In this document: positions 24,576 through 36,989 of the stretch, piece after piece
How the letters are laid out: each line of letters opens with the position of its first letter
Numbering within the stretch: position 1 is the first letter of the stretch
DNA from: Rhynchosporium graminicola
Taxonomy: Eukaryota > Ascomycota > Leotiomycetes > Helotiales > Ploettnerulaceae
NCBI GenBank assembly: GCA_900074885.1
Contig: FJUW01000090.1
Location: 1-64,000, forward strand
DNA length: 64,000 nucleotides
Direction of reading: 5' to 3'
Translations under genes and position numbers: made by a program
Notes under the pieces: model-generated
What the model saw: the letters and a program-made list of their open reading frames with translations, nothing else
The model's database searches: none
Told to the model about the DNA's origin: nothing

Positions 24576-27500
24576 CTGACCATTAGCAATATCGGAAGTA
24601 TGATATGTTTACCTAGCTAAGGTAGGTAGGTATGTTTGTGTGTTTGTATGTGTAGGTAAGTAAGTATGCATAAAATACACGAGGTAGAATTGACATGAGC
24701 AGGGCAAGGATTATCCTGGACAGTTTGGCCTATGTGGGGTGGGGGACACCGCGCTAAAGTCGGCACTAAGAAACAATATCGAGCTCCCATCCCAGGAGAG
24801 CAGGGATAACGCGACCATGTTTTATGGAGCACTTCCACTTGTAGTGGGGTGGGATGAGATGCGGCTCGAATGATACTGTAGAATTTAATCTCAAGTGGAG
24901 TCCGTTAATGCGGGGAGGGAAGGCGGGGAAATCTGGCGAGCCTAGAAAGGAACTACGAGCGAATAATATTTTATTTCATAGTGTCTCTTTCTTTTATCAC
25001 TAGGTCTTTCGTATCTCTGCTGCAGTTGGTTTATATCCAATTACTGCTCAGGTTCGTTCTATAGATGATACAGTACGTCGAGACAAAAGTGGCATACATG
25101 TGAGATGAGAAAGACGTCCGACGTCCTTTGAGCCGAGCTGTTCTGTCTTCCTCGCAGTTTACCTTGACTAAGCGACGATTCATCCAAGCAGTTCAAGCAT
25201 CGACTCATGAACATGTTTGCTTTTACTTTCATCATCATTCCATATTTCTCCTTCGGAAACAACCCCAGAGTGCAGTATCTCAAAAAGTTAGATCCGGTTG
25301 CAAGGACTCGCTGGAAATGCTTTATCCGTGTAGAACACGAATGCTGAAGAACGTTCGTTGGGACGTTCCAGTTTAGATGCAAACCGCGAGTGCACTACTT
25401 ATCGTACACTCCGTAGCTCATGGGCGATCTCCACGCCGTCAGCTGAAAGTGCCGTTCTGTCCAGAATGACAGCAGCTGTAGCTTTAGGCCCGTCATCTAT
25501 CACGGATAAATCTCCGTAGAAGGCAAGAACTAGAGTCCATCCTCGGAGCCTCAGAGCTAAACAAGAGGACTAGCTACAAGGGACCAATCATGAGGGATTC
25601 GTGATGACGCGTGTGGTATGAGTTGAGGAAGCTCCTGAAATATACTTCAATACTAAGAATTCGATCGAAAAGTCTTCAAATTAACGGCAGGTAGTAATGG
25701 AATTACCCATCTCTGCACAATTGCATCTACGCCGTGCGCTCGTAAGTCTTACGATTTACGAAAGTACAAGGTATCTATTGAAGTTGAACATGGGGTAGCG
25801 CATATCCTCTCGCATTCTCCAACTCATATTATCTAAATCACGTATCAGAAAGAAATATTCGAAGAGGTTCGCACCCTAATACGACGAATCTAAAAAGGGG
25901 TTTTCCGTGGTCGCACGTCCGAATGAATTGTTACTACCTTCGTGCTTCTAGCTTTGTGTCCAGCCGACACTCTAGAATACTTCTGTTCATGCAGTTACAT
26001 AGATGTCATAAGAGCTGAACGGCGTATCCTGGTTATCGCCGACGAAGATCCCGGCTTATTGCTGAACTTCCTGTAAGCTTCTGCAGTATACTTCCTTGAT
26101 CACTCTCGATCTGCATCTGAATTTGCATCTCAATCATCCTCCCGCCCACCTCTGAACATTCCCGTCAACCACCCCAGGAAATCTCCAACTTCTCATGCAA
26201 TCCCAAACGGGATATCAAGAACCTGACTGAGTTAGTAAATTAATACATTCACCACCAGCTATCTGCACAACCAGGCAACCTCTAGAGCTTGGCCTCCCGT
26301 CGGTAACCTCGCCTCTGATTCCGCATCTTGATCTCCATCTTATCTGCACCCCACTTTTCCAGCTGGTTTCGCTCGCCGAAATTCACCCCGTCTTTTCAGG
26401 GTCTATCGCCGAGCGGAGCGTGTCAGCTGAGGGTTCATCGGCGATAAGAACGATGTTCAGCCACGCCTCTTACGGTATTCAAACGATGAGGTTGTCAGAA
26501 ATTGGTATGGATACAGCTGTACTTAGAACTACTGTTACTTGACGTACACTGTATACTTGGCATACCATACCAAGTGCAGAGTTTTCCGGCCATCTGTCTA
26601 GTACTAAGCATCAATATAATTCTATCAGAGGTAAGGCTAGATAGAGAGGGGACGAGACATGATTTTGGGAATCGAGACTTGGCAACGGCAGCTCTCGTGT
26701 GCTGGAAAAGTACGGCGGCAGCGGCTTACGTTAGATACGGTAGGGAAAAGAACATGAGCGGATTTGCCGATACACGCTCACTTATTTTTCTCTCTTTTTG
26801 TTCCTTCTGAAAGATTTGATCATGATCATTATGCAGGCAACGAATTAACATTAGCTCAACAGACTCTCTGTCCTCCTGTGTACCGTTACTTATCTGCGAT
26901 TGACACTTGCTACATGCGACTCTCGGTATCACACCATCCAGGTCCCCATCAATAATCCATCTATCTATCCAGGTTCTCATATCCTGATCTGGATTATATA
27001 AAACCGTTCAATCTTCCTCTCTCCACCCATTCTCTTCCTCTCACGATCCGATTTAGAAAAGAAAAAAAAAATCACTCATACGATGCAACTAGAAACCTGC
27101 GTTGATTCATCCAGCAGACGGAAACCGCTCGACCTCCAAGTATACCCAGAGAAACCGAGACATGCGGAATCTCACACACTATACCGTACTCCACAACCAA
27201 TACTTCGCTGCCCAGATTAGGTAGCGGCACGGTGTTTGAGCTATACTGGAATGGGAGAAGGAACCGTTTACTTTGTTTGCCTATTTCGTACATGCAATGC
27301 ATCAGGTCGGACGAAGCTACAAGTGTGCTTGAAACCCTTGCTCTGCAGACGGTATCTTCTACGCCCTGTTGTTTATTTATATCAGTGAATCGTGGTTCTC
27401 CCGACGTGAGTTTGTGCGCCCCTGTGTTGAGTTGAGCTTCACGAACTATCCATTCGCGGTTTTGTTTGTTTATCTGTATCCATTTTTCGCTGTGTTGTAT

Positions 27501-28537
27501 CGGTGCACCCCAAACCAGCTTCAAGAGTTCTTGATCCCGCCGCGCGAGCCCTGTTCTTTGTCATCTTCATGAAGCGGAGAGAGCCAGACTCCGAAGAGTT
27601 GGATGCGGTCTCGATTTGTCCAAACAAAAAGGCGAAATGAGATCGATCTATCTTGGAGGCTACCTAGCTCCCAGACTTGTGGCTCGCTCCATTGGTATTT
27701 CCCGGACGACCTGACATCGGATTTCCACAAGCTCGATGAGGCCTGGCCAAGAATAGCATGCTTCCTTCCCCTGCCCGTCCCATCCATGTCCGAGCGGAAT
27801 GGCAAGCTTAAGCGAATGAATCCACTTCGACGTCACTCCCGTCGCCTCGACCCCTCCTCTCCTGATGTGATGTCATGCCTGGCTGGGCCTTGAATCTTGA
27901 AAGGAAGAAAACACAATTGGGAGTTTACAACCAATCAAACAATCCAATAGTGGGAACCTCCTACCGTCATCCTGCTGGAGCTCTGGATCTCTGGATCTCT
28001 TTTGGCAGGAATCGTCAAGTCCGAATGCTTGATGTTTGATAAGGGATCCAGCTCTCTTATATCCTCGATTAGGGATCGACTTGTAATCAAGTTCCCATGG
28101 TAGTCCTGGGATTCTCAACTTTTCTTCCTCAGAGCGGTTGTTTTCCTGTCTCACTCAGGCTCTCTGTCTATCATAGCTGTCTGACTATGATCTTCAATGA
28201 AGTATATTTCCTGGGCTCGTTCGGTTGGGTATGCATGTCGTGACTATCATATATATACTTCACGAAGTTGCGCAATGAGCAATAACTTCTTCATGTGGCA
28301 GCAGCTTGTCAAGCTCCCGACCAATCAATCAGTCCTCTTCTACCTGGACTTCATCCGCCACCTTCCAAACGTTCTGGATGGCTTCGTCCTCTTTCCCTTT
28401 CCAAATATTAACGCCGAAGGAAGTTCTGCCCCGACGGACAAAGCGCACAATGTAGAAGGAATGTCTCCGAGGTGGCAGCAGTGGTGAGGTCACACCTTTT
28501 ACGGTACCCCCCAGGTGGGCAGACCGGCAAGTATGAT
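24576..28537. other. Gene-poor 4-kb stretch
   Basis: There are only short frames overlapping on both strands, without domain matches, between the regulator and the dehydrogenase. A tract with AGGTAGGTAGG and TGTGTGTTTGTATGTG lies at 24618-24665, and a poly-A run at 27060-27071. Reverse-strand frames at 27072-27524 and 27873-28154 look like chance. I see no RNA gene that I can support. Confidence 0.4.
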
Positions 28538-28568
28538 GGTGGATGGTGGATGGTGGATGGTGGATGGT
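28538..28568. repeat. (ATGGTGG)n microsatellite upstream of the dehydrogenase
   Basis: About four tandem copies of the heptamer, 170 bases before the dehydrogenase start codon. Confidence 0.8.
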
Positions 28569-28737
28569 GGGGGTTCTTGCATCATACCTTATACCCCTCC
28601 AAGGCTTCTTAAGAGAAGACCATCCTCAGCACAGTCAAACATATACCACAAATTTCAATCACCAGAACTACCTCTACCTCTGCAAAAAGACAATAGATCC
28701 AATTCCAATCACATACTTCGAAATCAAGTCAAGCAAT

Positions 28738-30170
28738 ATGGCCGCACCAGAGCAATTCGAGGGATTCATGATCCATGATACTAAGAACTGGGATAAGTTC
28801 TCCAAGGAGAAGGTATGGATGGCACTCTCCTACTTTCCTCAATTATTGTCCAAGTTTTTACCTTCGCCTTCGGCAATTCGAGACATGGAGACGAGTTGCG
28901 GCAATATCGGGATGGGTATGGATATCCAATTCCATGCCGCAGCTTGACCTCAATGTCGTGGCAATATGACAGGACATTATCCGGCGTGGTACTTCGAGAT
29001 CACAACAATGTTCCATGACTTTACCACGAGTCCCCAGACCTTGCCAGCCGCAATCTCAAGCCATATCTCTAGAATCATAGCTGACCAACTCCACAGTTCA
29101 CACCCAAGAACTTCGAAGACTACGATGTCGACATCGAGAACGAATGCTGTGGTGTTTGCGGCTCCGATGTCCACACCATCACCGGAGGATGGGGCGAGCT
29201 TGCGACAGCACCAATCTGCGTCGGACACGAAATCATCGGCAAGGTCCTCCGCGTCGGATCGCAAGTCAAGGAATTCAAGGCTGGAGACCGAGTTGGTGTC
29301 GGTGCGCAGGTACAATCGTGCATGAGATGCCAACAATGCAAGTCGGACAATGAGAACTACTGCCCCAACATGGTTGATACCTATATGGCACCATACAACC
29401 TCAACGGTGGCAACCCAAACAAAGATGCTGGAGGCCCAATGAAGGATAGCAAGGGAAATCAGATCTTCTCTCAAGGAGGTTACTCTTCCCACAGCCGCGT
29501 ACATGAAAAATTCGTCTTCAAAATCCCGGATAACATCACTTCGGAAGAGGCTGGTCCTATGATGTGCGCTGGTCTCACCGTCTACTCTCCCCTCAAGCGG
29601 GCTGGTACCGGTCCAGGAAAGAAGGTTGCGATTCTTGGTATTGGAGGACTTGGTCACTTTGCTCTTATCTGGGCCCGCGCAATGGGTGCTGAAGTCTGGG
29701 CTTTGTCTCACACTCCTTCAAAGGAAGCTGAGGCTAAGAAGCTTGGTGCTCACCACTTCGTCTCCACTGGCGAGAAGGAATGGTTCAAGCCCCTCGCATT
29801 CACATTCGATTTCATCCTCAACGCCGCAGACATGACCCATGAGTTCAACCTTACAGACTACATGTCCACTCTGGCTGTTAACGGCGAATTCCACAACGTT
29901 GGTCTACCAGACAAGCCACTTCCTCAACTTATGGCTCAGGACTTTGCCAGCAATGGTGCGAAGATCACCGGAAGCCACATTGGAAGTAAGAAGGAGGCGA
30001 TGGAGATGTTGAAGTTGGCTAGTGAGAAGAATCTGCATCCTATGATTGAGACGATCGATATCTCGGAGAAGGGATGCGGTGAGGCGGTCAGGAAGGTCAA
30101 GACGAATGATGTGCGTTACAGAGTTACCTTGACGGGCTTCCACAAGGCTTTTGGTACTGGCAAGAATTAG
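28738..30170 (+). CDS. Zinc-dependent, NADP-type alcohol dehydrogenase (cinnamyl alcohol dehydrogenase / ADH6 type)
   Basis: Two exons (28738-28812 and 29097-30170, intron 284 bases, phase 0) give 382 residues, normal for the medium-chain dehydrogenase family. Catalytic zinc ligands are Cys46 (GVCGSDVH), His69-Glu70 (VGHE) and probably a later Cys. The structural zinc set is Cys100, 103, 106 and 114 (SCMRCQQCKSDNENYC). The Rossmann motif GIGGLGHFAL lies near residue 207. Family members reduce aldehydes such as cinnamaldehydes to alcohols with NADPH in the cytosol; the substrate here is unknown. The join KEK-FTPKNF restores the family spacing exactly, so the unusually long intron is well supported. 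Reverse-strand frames over this gene are shadows. Confidence 0.93.
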
Positions 30171-32235
30171 ATGTTTCGTTCTGCGATTGTTGCTGAAGGA
30201 GAATGGGAAGTGGATAAGCAATGTATGATTATAGAGTTGGTGGGAGATGAAAAGTATGCATAGACGCTCACGACGATTATGAAATTGATAGAAATTTTAT
30301 GAATCTACCGTGCGTGTCCTACGATGCTATCCATTGACAGGTTCGACAAGGTGAAAGCCGAATTCAAGGTGATCAGCTACATCTATTATCGATGGATAGA
30401 AATCGTGGGATCATAGATTGAGCAAGAAGAGGAGGGTTACGAGTCGAGTATGCTCGGTAGGGTAGGATTACAGTAGGGTAGGATAGTCTGAGTAGCTTGA
30501 GAGTATATTAATTAGCAGTCTCATCGAAAGAAGTAGATGATGAAATTTGTGTCGGTGTGTGTGTCTGCTAAGCCGACGATGACATGACATTCGTCTGCGC
30601 GCTTTTTGGAGATGGATGGGAGTCGATTTTTTCTCTCACCGTCTCTTTATTCCGTCGTGGATGATCACAGTTGCTTACTAGGGAGGGAGATAGATAGTGA
30701 GAGTAGTAGGGTTCCGGGATGTTTATCTTAGCCGAACTGGCGGGGGATTTTTGATGAATACGGTCAAGACGCCTGCCTGCCTGGACTTGTCTTGTTTCGA
30801 ACGAACTGATTTTAAGGGGGGTGAGTTGTAAGAAAAAAAAAAGGCGAATTATGGAATGAATGAATGAGTGAGTGATGAGTAAATGAGTGAGTGAGTGATG
30901 TCAGTGGATGGATGGATGAACGTCTCGTTAGGGAGTGGTAAGTGTTTGTTGGTGATTGGAAATGAAAGAGAGAGAGGAAGAAGGAAGGGAGGAAGGAGGG
31001 AAGGAAAGAAGGAAGGTAAGAAGGAGGGAAATGAAGAGATCTCCAAGTCGCGAGTATTGGTTAGTACCTTGGGTAGTACATACACACACACACGTGCGCA
31101 ATGAAACCTCCGTGCCCCCCCCNCCCCCGGCCCCATGTTGTCTGTCCATCATCCCACACGTGTCCCAAGCAAGCGAAAACCATAACCACTCTGTAGGGAG
31201 ATAGCGCACCACGTATGACGGCAAGCCTGCATGCAGCTTTAGAAAGGATCTAGTCGTCACCTTACTTTTTACCAATCAATAGGTTAAACCACCGACACTC
31301 CACCAACAAATAAAACAGGTAAACCATAAACTACCGACTTACGCATGTCAGTGGCTCAAGCTCAAGCTCAAGCTCAAGCTACCAGCCACCACCCTCCCAC
31401 CCCGGAAAGAACACCCACCGCCACAGACGTCGTCGATCCATCGTCTCGCTTCGCTGCGCTGCGCTGCGCTGCGCTGCATGACGTTCGAAAGGCGAGGCTT
31501 GAGAGAGATACTCATTCATATCTATCTATCACTCGTCGATCCTGCTTCACCGGGCTCCACTTCTCCAGACTTGATAGCGCGCGCGGCATGACGACGCCAG
31601 GGGAGGGGATTGAAGAGTTTCTCCGGTGAAGACGAATCATTCCATCCGCGAAAATATTGTGTTGTGGCGTTGTACATCTACGCGGGACCTAGACAAAAGG
31701 CTAGATGGACATGGACATGGAGATGGAGATGGAGGGAGCTAAGGTAGAGAGAGAGAGAGAGAGACGGCTCGAAGAAGCTAAATACCCTGTTTGATTTGAT
31801 TTGATTTGATTTGATTTGATTTGATTTGATTTGATTTGTGTTTTATTTTATGATGTATGTACGCAGCCAGCGTCTTACTTACCCTTCCTTACCTTACCTT
31901 ATCTAACCTAGTGCGATGATGATATGATGCCTGGGTAATTGGTGGTTGTTTTGGCTGTGTTTGACGGAACTTGGTAATCGGACGAGCTACCTTACAGTAC
32001 TGCCAGGGATTATCTTCGTGCTCCTGCTCCTGCTCGTCCATCCTCCTAGCTGAGCTGAGCTGAGCTGAGCTGAGCTGAGCTAAGTGTCCTACATTAACAC
32101 GGTTGGCAGAAAAGTAATATAATAATACACCCCTCCCCCATTCCCTCACTTTTCTCTGACCCCATATCAACAATCAAATATTTTTACCAATACCAACCAC
32201 CAACACCCATCCACTAACCCCCTCACACCGCAATC
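30171..32235. other. Microsatellite-rich intergenic region
   Basis: No gene. Short tandem repeats are unusually dense: GAGT/GAATGAGTGA at 30855-30899, a purine-only GAAGG-rich tract at 30960-31040, AGCTCA at 31352-31381, GCTGC at 31451-31478, GACATG/GAGATG at 31707-31735, (GA)n at 31747-31764, TTGAT at 31790-31838 and GAGCT at 32048-32081. One undetermined base (N) stands in a C-run at about 31123. The last 130 bases are the promoter side of the MARVEL gene, with CAA/CCA-rich sequence before the ATG as in many fungal leaders. Confidence 0.7.
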
Positions 32236-33223
32236 ATGGCCGTCGGCCGTCTCGCTCTCAAGAGCGTCTCCATGTTCTTTCGCATCATCGAATTCTGCTG
32301 CGCCGCCGTCATAATCGGCATCTTCTCCTACTACCTCGCAACCCTCGCGTCCAACGATCTCGCCATCAACGTACACATCAAGGCCGTCGAAGGGATCTCC
32401 GGAGCCGCTGTCTTGTACACCGCCGTCGCCATCCTGTTGGTTTGCTGCTTAGGCGGCATCGCCTTCTTCTCGTTCATCGGAATGTTATTGGACTTCTGCT
32501 TCTGTGGTGCTTTCGCTTACGTGGCTTGGGTGAACCGAAATGCCACGAAGGGAAGCTGTGATGGCGATTTTGTGCGCACGCCGTACGGATCTGGAAACCC
32601 GGATTTGACCGTTGTGGTTGTGGGCGCGAAAGATGATGGAATCATTCGCTTGCCGAGCTTGAGAAATGCTTGTCGATTGCAGAAGGCTGCTTTCGCTGTG
32701 GCGATTATTGGATGGTATTTTTTGCCCCGTCCTTCTTTCGTCAGCGGTCAAGATCCAATGCTAACTTCTCTACAGTGTCTTCTTCTTCATCTCCATCTTT
32801 CTCGAGTTCCTCCTCATCCGTCTCCGCAAGAAGGAGAAGGCCTACGGTCCATCTCCCAACAATGGATACACTGCCGGCCCCCCAAAGAGGAAGTTCTGGC
32901 AACGCAAACCAAAGCAAAACAAACACGCGTACGCGGACGAGAATGGCGATGCCCTTCCTGCCCACGCCACGCCTGGGGATATGCGACAGAGTTACGCTAC
33001 TGATGCCACAGCTGTCGGTGCAAACGAGCCTGTTATAACCAAGTACGGCAACACCACTTACGCTAATGGCGCTGGTGGCTCCCCAACCGGAACCGCGAAT
33101 GGGACGCATGTAAATGGATATCAGACGACTACGACAACACATGTCCCTGCTGTGGGTCATCAGCAGGACGGGTATGTGAGGAATCATCAGCCGTACGTGC
33201 AGAATCCTACTGCGACGTACTAG
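32236..33223 (+). CDS. MARVEL-domain membrane protein
   Basis: Two exons (32236-32714, 32776-33223; intron 61 bases, TG|T codon split) give 308 residues. Four membrane segments lie at about 14-38, 55-78, 79-102 and 149-173, with a short extracytoplasmic loop carrying Cys117 and NRNATKG, a possible glycosylation site. This is the MARVEL layout found in fungal plasma-membrane proteins such as Nce102/Fhn1 relatives. The C-terminal half is a hydrophilic tail, basic first (LIRLRKKEK, KRKFWQRKPKQNKH), then rich in Asn, Thr, Gly and Tyr (TANGTHVNGYQTTTTTHV). Such proteins organise membrane domains and traffic; the precise role is unknown. Without the intron the frame would run out to a nonsense tail, so the splice is needed. 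Confidence 0.85.
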
Positions 33224-33734
33224 GAGGGAGACGTGATGTGAAGAGATGAGGACTTTGTTTTTATCGGTTATTTGGAGGTGCATGGGTGGTGGATTGGATT
33301 AGGGTATCCGGGGGTTTTGGTTATTGGTTGTACATATGAGATGATACCATGATTGATTTTTCCTTTAGCGAATACGTAATAATTAATACATCTGTCATCA
33401 GTCAATATCTGTTCTTGTGCGTGGCTTGATTCTTGCTCGTAAACTCATTTAACATTCCCAACGACACAGCAAGCTGCCTCAATAAATCGAAGAAGCTTTC
33501 GAAACTTCATCAGTAGGCACAATCCAGCGAAAAAGAAATGTTATAGGTTCACCTGAATCATCTAGATTTTCCTATCTGGACTCTGGTAATTTCTATGGAC
33601 GCATCATCGGAAGAGAAAAGTGATACTTCTTGCTTGGACGTCGTACAAACCGCCGACGACATCTACCCGCGCACTCTCGAGGAGACACCAGCAGTTCCCG
33701 ACACGTACTTATAAGGATGTAAAGTGAGATTTAC

Positions 33735-34040
33735 CTACTTACCGTGACCCGTTGAGTTCATCCGCAGCTGCAAAGTGGAGAGAGAGATCCTTCCGTGTGA
33801 ACAGCCGCTTCCGCCCGTAGGAGAGAGAGGCTTTGTATCGCCATCATCGGAGTCGTGGAAATATCTTTTCTTTGAGCTAGAGCTGGGCCCGGAAAGGTCA
33901 TTGGAGGGAGCTACCACTGTCGCTGGGGAGGAAAAGCTTCGTTTTATGATGTTGAGATGTGGGAGATCGGGGGTGTTTTGTGGTTCATCAGGAGACGGAT
34001 GGATCTGCATCGTTGTAGATACTTGTTTGCCTTTATGCAC
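33735..34040 (-). CDS. Hypothetical small Ser/Pro-rich protein (weak)
   Basis: An open frame of 101 codons begins MHKGKQVSTTMQIHPSPDEP and is rich in Ser, Pro and Asp (PSSSSKKRYFHDSDDGDTK). A good splice donor (GGTAAGTAGG) follows the codons for NSTGH at about 33743, so the real gene may be spliced to a downstream exon. I recognise no domain. It could be noncoding. Confidence 0.3.
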   Translation of the reverse strand: MHKGKQVSTTMQIHPSPDEPQNTPDLPHLNIIKRSFSSPATVVAPSNDLSGPSSSSKKRYFHDSDDGDTKPLSPTGGSGCSHGRISLSTLQLRMNSTGHGK

Positions 34041-36316
34041 GATCAGATGAGATGATCATGTCGATGGCAATATCGGGTTATGTCGCTTGTTCATGGTAGG
34101 TAACCTTGGATTGTATCCCTTGGAAAAAAAAAAAAGAAAGAAAAAAATTGAAAGGGAAATAAATGTTCCTCAGCCCGGTCCGGGTGCTGGATTCATGTTA
34201 TGCTGAGTTTGAGTCTCGTCTATGTCAATGATCTCGATACAGTGTCGTGTTACACATATAACCCTTTTCTTCCAATACGCCGTCATCTTGACTTGAGAGT
34301 TCGATTCGTCCAATCTCGGGCTCAGGAAGACAAGGAAACTTGCGAGGACGGTCGTCGTGGAAGAGGGTGCTTGCTGTATCCGCCGCGCCGCGCCGCGCTG
34401 CGCTGCGCAGCTTCGAGAATAGCATATTTGTTCTTCAGGCCGGCCGGAATTGGATGTTTTGAAGAACATTGTTATTCTACGCACTCTCTATCCTACACCT
34501 CGGTGTTTGAAAGGAAAGAAATCGCAAGCAAGAAATATTTCAGGGGGGTCGCCAAGGTGGCACTTCAAAGTCGTGTAGGACCGAAATGAGGACTTTACGT
34601 CGTGGGTGGTGAGTTGGTTGACTTCGCTCGAGACGAATTCGATTTAACATTGGAAGTCCTCTTTTTTTCTTTCATGATTCCGCTTTTATGATAGTCTAGC
34701 TACTTTACTGTCGTGTTGAGCGACTTGGCGAGTCTTTAGAGTAGGTCATGTAACTCTGATAGTAGCGTAGCGCAGCACAGTGGATAGGAGGTAGATCACA
34801 TGATTGAAATCATACTCTGTCTTGTATTGAATGAAGGGAGAGCTTATGTCATGGCCCGATGATGAACAGATTACTCAGATTAGTATGAAAAGAGGAGCCT
34901 TAGTTTAGTGGTAGTTTCAGAAATATCCTCTTAGAGGAGGAGAAGTGGTCGGCTTGTGTCACGCGACGAAAATAATAGAATATTCATCAGTTGAGATTGA
35001 CCTCGAGGGAGGCGAGGATAAGCCTTTTGGATTCAATGAGGAGAAGCGATGATGAATAGGTAGTCTTGGAGGTGCTGGGATCGTCTGCGTTTGGATGATA
35101 CACGTCTCTGGTTGCGAAAGGTTGGGTTTGTAGAGTAAGCACGTCGTGCGTGATGACTGTTCGAGAAGGCTCCTACTTGTCTAATTGTCGGAGCGATGAA
35201 GTGATACTTACTTAAGGCATGAATCTTCGCTGATTACTGGTGTTGTTTGGGGATACGACGAATCCAAGAACCTACGACGTTTGGTTTTCCGAAGAATATC
35301 AAAACATGTTCTTCGTCACCTTCGTTTTCGCCTCTGTCGGCTTACGTGACGCAGTCGTAAACCTGATTCTGGGCGACTCTTTGGTTGGAGAGTCAAGTCG
35401 GACATCGGATTTTGATGAATGCTATATGGAGTAGTCTTAGGCATTGTGAGTCTGGAGCCTTCCCCCACGCCAAAATCTAGCTCACTCATCCAATTTATGA
35501 TTATACAGCAATAGCGTGCGATGTTGCCAGCGCTATGACAGGTTCCATCACCTTTCCTCTCACAACACCTGCTTGTGTAGAAGGGTAACTATATTACGAC
35601 CACCTAAGGGACGATCAATAATGATCTTGTCTCGGACTTTAGGACATGCTAGCATATCAGGGTATTCAAGTACAATCCTAGCAAAATTGTCTTATTGACC
35701 CAGAAACAAAAGTGTCCGAGAGATCTGCACTTTCTACAAAACTAAAACGGTGACTTGTTCCCTCCTCCTTACTACCATCGTCGAGACTCGTGATTTGGAT
35801 GGACAGACCACGAGCAATCCAATCACACGCGGCAGAGATAGGTTAACGAAAAATGGATTGTTTTTTTCCGTGACTATTACTGCTTCATATGATAAATCGA
35901 TCATGTCATATACTGCTGCAGGTGCTAATCAGACCAAGAGCTCAGGAGCTGAGACTATCCAGAAGAATAGTGGAAAGCTATGATCAGGCTGCATCTTTGA
36001 CATAGGTTGGGGGGAATGTGAGGAGAGGTAGAGAACAGAGAAGTTCGCTGGCGTAGGGAGCATTCTGGGAGCTGGCAGCTCGAACAATACAGGTAGATCT
36101 GAGCAGGAAACAAGAGAGTAATCAATGAGGACCGGACTTAGTATTTGATGAAGACTTGATCTGTTCGCTGATACTTGCGAATCGCAGATTAGGATTTTAT
36201 TAAAAGTAAACAACCCAATCCTAAGCGACGGCGCTAACTTGACTCAGCTCCGAAGCGATCTCTATCCCAAAGACTCGGGTTCTGGTTATTTCCACCTCAA
36301 TAAACCGATGCACACT
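34041..36316. other. Intergenic stretch without recognised genes
   Basis: Contains poly-A-rich runs at 34123-34147 and a CGC/GCTGCGCTGCGCAGC-rich tract at 34381-34412. Short frames such as 35240-35434 have no domain or splice support. Confidence 0.4.
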
Positions 36317-36838
36317 TTAAATTCGATCAGACGAAGGTGTACCTATTAACAGATGCTGCAGATAGTCAGCGTTCATTCCTGCACTCAAATTACCCTGAAA
36401 GACTCACAATGCGTAGCCGACCCATCTACGCGATAGCCAGTCTCGACTCCGATATACACACTCGAGTTCACAAATGCATACCTTAAGTCCCCAGTTTCAA
36501 AAGACAAGTCGTCCTTCCAGCCCGATTGACCAGCCAGACAACCCACGAAGATAGAAGCTGGTAGGTGGTCAACTACCTTGAGCAGGTACTCAAAATCAGA
36601 TTTGTAAGGCCCAGTTCCGTTAGCTGTTTGGTAGAAGTTGGCGAAGCCAGATTGGGTTGTCAACTAGTCTTCCAAGACAGATATCAGGTTATAATTTAAG
36701 GAATGCGTGTCACGACACCACCTGTGTCACCCCCTTTTCACTTCGCGCGAAGCTACCGCCTGTGACAGGAAGGCATGTTTGTTGTTCATTGTAGATATTC
36801 AATCCCAGACTTGTTACAGCTCCAAGAGTCAAGTTCAT
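36317..36838 (-). CDS. Possible secreted small protein, unrecognised (model uncertain)
   Basis: A reverse-strand coding-like region. A 5' exon from ATG at 36838 (MNLTLGAVTSLGLNIY, then QQTCLPVTGGSF) may end at a CAG|GTGGTG donor near 36723. The central exon, about 36663-36408, starts after CTAG and encodes a stretch with NGTGPYKSDFEYLLKVVDHL, IFVGCLAGQSGW and YIGVETGYRVDGSATHC. A good intron (donor GTGAGT at 36407, branch GCTGAC, acceptor AATAG at 36343) joins CAT-T to GT-ACA, closing the protein with HCTPSSDRI. An upstream hydrophobic stretch (VLLFFLITALLSDLS, about 36950-36900) could be a signal peptide on an earlier exon. No family recognised. Confidence 0.35.
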
Positions 36839-36989
36839 CGTGAATTCATATCATGGTTCAGATGTGATTGCTAGAGAGGATTTTTACCTCCTCGCCTGGG
36901 TAAATTGTGACAGGTCGCTAAGAAGAGCTGTGATGAGGAAGAACAATAAGACACTTCCATCTTGAAGAGGTAATCGGAATACGATGAAG

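Noticed and set aside
27072..28154. Reverse-strand frames of 90-150 codons
   Set aside because: No domain, no coherent exon structure, forward frames of the same size overlap them.
28977..29711. 244-codon reverse-strand frame
   Set aside because: It lies antisense to the dehydrogenase exon, which has a clear family match; shadow frame.
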